A DNA stretch of 64,000 nt from an uncultured Aeromonadaceae bacterium (GTDB lineage Bacteria > Pseudomonadota > Gammaproteobacteria > Enterobacterales > Aeromonadaceae), in NCBI GenBank assembly GCA_945957385.1, contig CAMFKP010000001.1, positions 62,001-126,000 of the forward strand, in the 5' to 3' direction. Of this stretch, positions 1 through 9,000 are shown piece after piece (within the stretch, counting starts at the first letter, position 1; each line of letters starts with the position of its first letter). The notes beneath the pieces are model-generated. The model was not told where the DNA came from and did not search any database. It saw only the letters and a program-made list of their open reading frames with translations. The position numbers were made by a program, and so were the translations under genes.

Positions 1-3000
1 AAGATCTGGAATGGGTTGAAGGATATCAGGTGCTTCATGACGAAGAATTCATTGGCACCAGAGGTGAAGTGCTTGAGCATTTGCGAGGGATTGAATCGAG
101 CTACAGCGGCATATACGAGTGCTTTTTAAATATACGTGAGTGCATGACTTACGACTGGAAAGGCAATAGCTGGGATGATACGCCTGACTTTGAACCTGAG
201 TGGTGCATCTACGATCCAGAGGGTTTTCCGGTTGATTACCTCTATAGCGAGGATGAAGTTGAGCAATTTAAGCTCGAAAACCCTGAACTGACTATTGAGA
301 AGGTGGTACGTGATCGCAGCACGGATGATGTCGCCAGAGAAGCGAGAATGTCTGGTGATGATGGCGTCTTGCTTAACGATGTGGACGACAGCGGGCCGTA
401 CGGTAATCCGGCAAGCGGGCAAGTAGCCGTTGTGTTTGAAGCAAAAAACATCAAGTCGGCTCATAACTTGGGCACATTTGCTTCAACGACGAACGATATA
501 CGGTTTAGCTTTGCGGGTGAGAATGCCAGTACGGTCGATTTGGCGATGCTTGCCAAAGCGGGCGAAATGGAGCGGGCCGGTGCGGATGTAAAAGAGATCT
601 GGAAGGAAACTGGTTTTTTCCGTGCGCCTTGGGATAACAAATGGCGTTGGGAAATTGACGACTCAGAAGGCGTATGGGCGCAGACGGGCGAAAAAATCGA
701 CGAGTATGGCACATGGCCGATTTACCAAAATACCGGAGCTGTGATTGATCGTGAAGCGGCGATTGCCGTAGCTAATAATGAGCGTGTTTCGGTAGATGGC
801 GTGCTTTTTCATGAGAAGCTGTATGCAGCGTATCCGAAAGGCGGGCGGGGCTTGACTAGCCTCGGCAAGACTCAAGTACGACAGCAGACGGAAAAAGGCG
901 CGTCTTATGGTGGCAGATACATCACAGTAAACAAAGGTACGCTGCTCGATCATGGGACGTACAAAGATATTTCTGAGGGGCGATTGCTGCCTGAGATGTT
1001 GCTGCATGAGTTGCAGCATTCAATTCAAGATCGAGAAGGCTTTGCAAAAGGCGGGAACCCGCAGCAATTCGACAGCAAAAAAGCGATTTGGTATCGGGAT
1101 TGTTTATGGTGGCGTGATCAGGTAGAAGCCAGAGCATTAGAGCAAGGCTTTGGGATTGATAGCTATCAAGGGTTATTGAAAGCCAATGACCTGGTGTATT
1201 CGGAGTATGTGGCTGCCGGATTAGAAGACTTGGCGCTAGACAGCAAAACCCGTGAGGATGCATTGCAGTTTGGATTCTCTCAAGGGGGGGCTTTACGGGA
1301 AGTTGGTGAGCGCAATGTCGTAATGTATGGGCTCGACAAGAGCATTTCGCCAACGTCAGAACTCGCTCTGTACCGGCGTTTGGCGGGTGAGGCGGAAGCT
1401 CGATTGACGATGAAACGCTCGCAGTTAAGCGCGGCTGAGCGTCGTGAACGCTTCCCATTAGATGACCTTGATGTTCCGGTTGATCAGCTTGTCGTCGTGG
1501 GTGTCGAAAACATTCAGAATGAGCAAGTTGTCACGGCAGACACCATCGATATCAATGGGGTTCAACGCCCTTCACGCAACAGTGAAGGGAAATTAATTCA
1601 CGCGACAACCGAACAGCTCAAATCTGAGATGGGCAACGATGGTAGCTTCAATGACGATGAGAAGTCGGTTAGCAGTTACGTAGAGCCGGAACGTGAATTT
1701 ATCGAAGTGGACGGTGTTCTTCGTCGAATCAAGAATAGCGAAGGTAAGCTAATTCACGCAGACGACGAAAGCGTGCGCAATTTCTGGCGTTGGTTCGGGG
1801 ACTCGAAAGCGGTAGATGATCTTGGTCGGCCATTGGTGGTGTATCACGGTACGAATCAAGACTTTGATGAGTTCATGCTGGGGGCTGAGTCTCAAGGTCA
1901 TACAACAGGTGCTGGGCCCGCAAAGGGGTTCTTCTTCTCTGAAAATCCAGCTAATGCATCAGGTTGGGCTTCCGCTGTTGCAGGGCGGCGTGATGATGAA
2001 ACACGCGCTGCGCTCGCAGATGCGTACGCAACTAAGGGAAATAAGGCCGCATCAAAAGAAGAAAAAGACGTAGCGTCAGCGTTCATCAAGGGATACCAAG
2101 AGTTTATTGATGGAAAAGTCGTTTATCCGGCATACGTTCGTTTAGAGAGCCCAGTTGAATTTGATGCTAAAGGGCGGGCGCAACGCGATATACCACTGTC
2201 AAAGACGCCTGATGCGCTGCTTGAGTCGGCGAAGAAGAAAAAGAAAGATGGCGTGATCATCAAAAACCTTTTTGATGCACCAGTGCCAGGCTGGGGTGGC
2301 CCATGGACGGCCACGCAGTTTGCAGTGCTTGAACCATACCAAGTCAAATCGGCGTTAAGCAATAGCGGGTTATTCAGCACTCAAGACGCCAATATCATGC
2401 GTTACGTTGAGTCTGAACGGTCGGCTAAAGAGCGTTTTGTTTACGCTGAACTTCAGCGCTTATCTACACCTGAATACAAAGGTCGAGAGAAAGTCATCGA
2501 AATGAAAATTGATGATTTCCTTGGCTTGGCGTCAGATGGGATGCAGGCTTTCAAGATGGAGAATGCGCAATCTATTCTCGATCAGGGTGGCGTTTTCAGC
2601 ACAATCCCATACCTGTATGCGAAGGAAGATGGGGATGTCATTGGGCATGAAGGGCGGCATCGTGCGATGGCGCTTAAAGCGGCAGGATATGACACGATGC
2701 CAGTGGAGCTGCGAATGTCGCATCTGCGCTGGAGCCAGCAAAATGACCCTGATGACTTCGACTACGTAGCTGAATGGCCTAAGTCTTTGCGTGCGCAAAA
2801 AGATGCGCGAGACCCTGAATTTGAAATTCCCTTCCCCGTTTCGCGTGAGCAGGCCAATGAGTCATATTTTGATGCAGCACCAGCGGCAAACGGTGAGCTG
2901 CCTGATACCGTCATTATCAATGGCGTAGAACGGGCAACAAGGAACAATGAAGGGGCTCTCATCCACCCTACCGCTGATGGCATATACAACTTTTGGGAGT

Positions 3001-6000
3001 GGTATGGCAGCAACGGGATCGTGGACGATCAAGGGCGGCCTAAAGTGTTCTATCACGGATCGGCGACGCCGGATGATTTGCGCTCTTTTGTACCTGGCGG
3101 GGTGTATGGCGATGCTCAGAAAGGTGATATGTATGGCATTGCAAGCTACTTCACAGACGATAGAAATCAGGCATCCGCCTATGCAGAAGTCTCTGATGGG
3201 GAGGGTGCTGGTGCTGTTTTCCCTGTATACCTACGTGGCGAGCTGTTAAATCAAGATAAGTTGCTGGATGGTGCAGATGCAGAGCGAATTGGTGGCATTG
3301 CTGCCAAGTGGGCAACTGGGGCTGACCGTGCGCGTCTAGCGCAAACTAGAAAGCAAGCGATTTTTGCTGAAAACGACAAGGATGCTGCTGAGCAATTCTT
3401 CCGAGAAAAGCGTGAGGAATGGCTTGCGCGGGGCGAAGGGATGGAGCGCTCGCGCCCAGTCGTAGAAGATGGCAAGGGCGATTGGGTGATTTCCTATACG
3501 GATTTCGACATGCCACTGACGTTTGAAACTGGCAAGGATGTACTGTCTTGGCTAAATGGCATTGGTTATGAAAATAGCGTTGCCTTGGGTTTTGACGGGC
3601 TTGTATTGAATAAAGAATCTGGTGCTCAGTGGGTTGTTCATCACCGCCCTGCGTTTAATGTTAAATCGGCAATTGGGAATAACGGGAATTTCAGATCGAA
3701 TCGTCGGGAAATCGCCCTGTCGTTTGCAGGGGATAAAGCGTACACCGCAGATATTGCCTCTCTGAGCGAAGCAAAATCTATGGTGGGTCGTGGTCAAGAT
3801 CCTGAATTTGTACGGAGAAAAACAGGATGGCACCAAGGGATCGATGAGAAATGGCGCTTCGAGATTAGCGATCATGAAGCATCGATTAAAAAAGTACCAA
3901 AGGTGTTCGAGTCATGCGGCGTTGATGAGATTTTGAATCATGAAAAGCTCTTTGCGGCGTATCCGATTTTGCGTGAATACACGATTCGAGTTGGGTTGAA
4001 TGATAAAGATGATGGCCCGAATGGGGCTCACTATGCGAACGCGAAATTAATTACGCTAACGGAGCGGGTCGCGGAATCTGATGAGCTACTTTCTGTTCTG
4101 CTCCACGAGATACAGCACGCCATTCAATCTGTAGAAGGTTTTGCCCGTGGGGGGAATACAGATCGTGAATTCACAAGTTCAGTGCAGCATGCAATTAGTG
4201 AGCTAAATGATGAGGCAAAAAAACGCATTGAGAGTTGGAAGTGGTACAACTCGGAAAAACTAGATGATGCACAAATTGCAGCCAAAAAGGCTCGCTATGC
4301 ACTGATGTACGAATCGGCTAATCGTTTGGTGGAGTATGCGAATCGTGATAAGCCATCAGGGGTGATGAGGCTAATTCGTAACGAGATTCAATGGATTTAT
4401 GATCCAGAATTCAGGACAAATGATTTAGCTCGTGAATTGCAGTACCGAATTTATGACATTCCCAAAAGAAGTAAAATGCGAGAGCGCAATCAGTTCCTTG
4501 CTCAGTTTGCATTAGATGCTGCCAATTTGCTGCGAAGTGAGATACCTGGTGGCTTATTACATGATTTCCGCAGTGATGAGCGCACCGTTAAAGGTATGCT
4601 AAATGCTCTGCAGCGGCAAAGCAGTAAAGCTAGTCAGGCATTGGCACCTTTGCGTGAATTAGAGAAGGATGCAAAAGCAATAGAGGCAATGGCCGAAGCG
4701 CATCGGTTTTCAACGTCATATTCAATCTACAAGTCATTGGCGGGTGAGGTGGAGTCTCGAAATACTGAGAGACGAATGGCCATGGACGATGAGCAGCGCA
4801 AGGCTAGGTCGCCAGAGTCAACTGAAGATGTGCCGCGCAGAGAGCAGATTGTGATGTCGCAGGATCTGCAAATGTTAGGCGGTAGGAGAATGGGTTATTC
4901 GTATTCATTGTCTGAGCCTTATCCAAGCTTGCCTGTATCAATGCTGACGCAAGATCAAATGATTGCGAGAGGTGCTGACGGGCATTTGGCTAAAGCTTGG
5001 GAGCGATACATTGAAATCGATAAGATTGATGGTTTGGAGCCAACCCCCGCAGCGTCAGATGATGAAGGCTACCGTAAAGGGCGCATTATCAAGCAGCCAA
5101 TTGAAGTTGTTTATGAGGCAGCAGAAGATAAATACTACCTGTACGGCGGCAATCACCGGATTACCCAAGCCAAACTTAACGGCGATAAGTTTATCCGTGC
5201 ATTTGTTCAGCCGGATAAAGGCAGAATTGGCAAAGATGCGACCACAAGCGCTGAAAAAGCTGGATTAAACAAAGCAGGGAATGATGCTAGCTTTTTGGCT
5301 GAAAGCGATATGCCTTCGGTGGATCAGGCCGATTGGGTACTCGGGGCGAGCCCAAACACGATCAACGTAGATGGGGTAGAAAGATCGCGCCACAACTCAA
5401 AAGGCTTGCCAATTCACCCTACTGACGAGGGATTGAAAAACTTCTGGCGCTGGTTTGGTGATAGCAAGACGGTTGATGCAGAAGGTCGCCCTATTGTCTT
5501 CTATCACGGGACAAGCAAGGACAAAGAATTCAAGTCATTCAAGGCCAGCGAGCGGGGGTTGTGGTTCACATCCAACCCTGATGATGCATCGATGTACGCC
5601 AGAGAAAACGACAGCATGAACATGAAGTATGAGGATGGTCGCTTCATTGAAGTTAATACCGCTGCGCGTGTTCTGCCTGTCTACCTGAAAGTGTCAAACG
5701 CCCATGAAATAACACCAGAGGATTATGCTCGCTGCAATGTTGCTGGGTACGCTAGAGCGCAAGCCCAGCTAAATCGCGAGCTGAAGATGAAAGGGGTTGA
5801 TGGCACGAACTGGGGAGGGGGTACATGGGTAGCATTCGATCCGTCTCAAGTGAAGTCTGCGATTGGCAATGTCGGGAGTTATGACCCCAAGAAGAAAGAT
5901 ATCGCGTTTTCTTTTGCCGGTATCAAAGCTCGCACTGTCGATCTCGATAAATTGCGAGCAGCTGGTGAGATGGAAAAAGCGGGCGCTGATGCGCGTGATA

Positions 6001-9000
6001 TCTGGGAAAAAACTGGGTTTTTCCGTGCGCCGTGGGATAAGCAATGGCGGTGGGAGATTTCCGATCATGAAGCTGATCTGACGCTTGAACCATTGAAGCA
6101 AATACGCTTCGGTGGAGATGTGAGCGTGAATTGGCGGATGAGCGATGGCATGCGGCACGAAAGGCTGCTGGCGGCCTATCCCGAGCTGGGAAGCCTTAAA
6201 TTCAAGATGGACAAGTTGTCTGAGGCAGAGTTAGCGGGAGCTAATGGTGACTTTGATGAGCGTGGCTTTGAGATTCGCTTGCGCGAGTTTTATGGCAAGG
6301 CGAAAGATGTCTCTGCTGATGAATTGGATGTGGCTGTATTAAATGCTGAACGTGCAATCAATGTTTTCAGGTCTAGGCCCGACTTCAAGCACTGGAGTGC
6401 AAGGTTGAGTGCCGCGAATCAGGCTGTTATTGATTTGCATAATGATGGAGCCGGCGAGGTCGCGATGGACTTGGCCCAGGCCCAAGTCAATATTCTGAAT
6501 GCAGAGTATCGGGATAATTTTGCGAAGGAAGAGGCGCAATTAGTGCTGGCGCTTGAGGCTGCGCAGGCGAGTCGGCGAGCGGGACGTGTAGTGACTCTGG
6601 ATCACGCTGACGCACTACGAGTAAGCCTGCATGAAGTGCAGCATGCAATTCAGAGTGTCGAAAACTTTGGCCGTGGCGCAGCACCAGCGATGTTTTCACC
6701 AGATGTGAGCAGAGAGTTTGCCGAGCATATGGGTGAAGTGAATGCGCTTTTCCGGTTGAACGGCGGCGTTGATGGGGCAGAGGTTTCGGCGCGGGCGAAA
6801 CAACGGTTTATAACCCTGTTTGGGAAAGAGCCGTCAGAGGAAGTCACAGCAGCGGCGGCAACATTAACAAGAGGCCAGATCGATAGCGCACTACTACGCA
6901 TAAATAGTGGCAAGTCGGCGTATGAGAAGTACCTGAACTCTGGCGGAGAGGTTGAAGCGCGTCTCACCGAGAAGCGTCATGCCTTAACAGAGGAAGAACG
7001 TAGAAAACGATTCCCTCTGGATGATTTGGATGTGCCAGTAGCTTCCATCCATAACATAACAGGCAATGAGGTGAAGAACGGCAAAACGATGTGTTTTGCC
7101 GGCATTTATGCGGCGACGTTTGATCCGGCCAAAATGCTTGCGGCTGTCGAGATGGAAAATGCTGGTGCTGATGCTCGGGATATCTGGGCTGAAACTGGTT
7201 TTTTCCGTGCGCCGTGGGATAAGCAATGGCGGTTTGAGATTGATGACAGTCAGGCAGCAATCAAGGCAGGGTTCGCGGGGGGAAGGACTATGCCAGTCTC
7301 GGATGCGTTAGATCACGATGAATTGCTAAAAAACTACCCTGCTATTGGCCATATGGCGGTGACTGCAGGCGTTGGAGTTGGAGGTTCTAGTTGGTTCAAC
7401 AAATCAAGTAATACAGCTTCAATTCATTTGACTGGCCCTGATGATGAGGATGTACGGGTATTTATTCATGAGATGCAGCACGCGATCCAGGCTGCTGAGC
7501 AATTTGCGTCAGGTGGTAGTTATGCGACCAAGGATGAGTTGCTTGGGGTGATTGCGGATGAGAAGCGTCGTCTTAGCTTTCATGATCAGTTGGGTAGCCT
7601 GTATGGCGAAGGCAATGACTTGAAGCGTTTGGCTCGCGTCTATGACTGGTTAAACCTGTCTGGCCGAGAGGGCTTGATTACGGTGGGTGAGGTGAAACGC
7701 ACGCAAGAGTGGCAAGAGCACGAATCTTCAATCGTTAATAAGATCGGAGAGATGCCTGAAGCTGGGGAGAAGCGGCAGTTGTGGCTACGAGAAGCATCGT
7801 GGCACGTATATCTTGCGGAGCGAGAAGAGCTTGTTCGTGATATTGGCGGTGTAATGCGTAAAGGTGGCTATAAGGCCGATACGGTATTGAAGGTATGCGA
7901 GTTGATAAAAGAAGCGATGCCGAGCAGCGAGAGGGCCAAAGTTTATCAACGCTTGGATGTGCAAGAGCAAAAACTGTCTGATCTTTCTGCAGCTGAAGTT
8001 TATCGGAGGTTGGCGGGCGAGGCAGAAGCAAGATTGGCTGAATATAGAGTAGGGATGAGCAAGGAGCAGCGGCGTTCAATTTTTCCGCTGGATCAACTCG
8101 ATGTTTCAGTCAACGATATGATCGTACGAACAGGCGGCGCGGGCTTCAGTATGTCAGCAGACATGCGGGGGTTGTACAGAATTGAGAGCTTGATGCGGGG
8201 TGTTATCGGAGAGCAATTAGAGCTCAGTCTGGTCGCTCGTAGAAACGATAATGATGCAATTATCGGGGCGATTGATTTTAGTGAGTACCGTGGCGAAGTT
8301 TCGGTGCAGATGGTTAGCGTGGTCGAAGGTAAAAGGCGTAATGGGGTAGCGACTAATCTGGCTGCAGCGTTGCAGAACGCATACCCAGGGTCAGAAATTA
8401 ACTTTGGGTATGCATCGGAAGAGGGTGCTAGTTGGTTGAAGTCACTGCCATTTAAAGTGATTGATAGCCCTTATGCGGATGACTTTAAAAGGCTCAGTGA
8501 TCTCAAAGAGGCTGAGGCGGATCTGAATAAGCGGATCGATGAGTTGAATAGGCAAAGAGATGGAGCGGTGGCTGCCGAAGAGTGGAAGGCAGCGCTCTAT
8601 TCAAGCTATGACCAACTGAATTCGATTGCGGATGACATTTATGCTTTGGAAGAAAGCACCCGTTGGGTTAAGGCGAAGATGAAACTGATCGATGTTGATG
8701 CAATTACAGGCCGGCAGCAGCTTGGCTATGCGGATGCGGTTAGAACGTTAATTAGCGCGACTTCAGGTTACAAAGCCGTGCTGGATAAGGCTGAGCAGGG
8801 TTTGGATGTTTCGCTGGATGAATATGAAGGTGCGCGTGAGCAGTTGCTGAAGGCAGAGAATGCCACCAGGATTGCCATGGCTGAAGAGGTAATGGAGCAC
8901 GGCTGCGTGTCGGGTCGGAATGGTGAAATTGAATTTCTATTGCATGGTTCGGCTAAGGGTGATGATCGGTGGCAATTGACTCGGATGAAAAATGGGGTGC

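Noticed and set aside
922-1458. A long open frame on the minus strand inside the giant gene
   Set aside because: It lies entirely opposite the modular polyvalent frame with no ribbon, motif or ribosome-binding site of its own; the giant frame is supported by many domain motifs.
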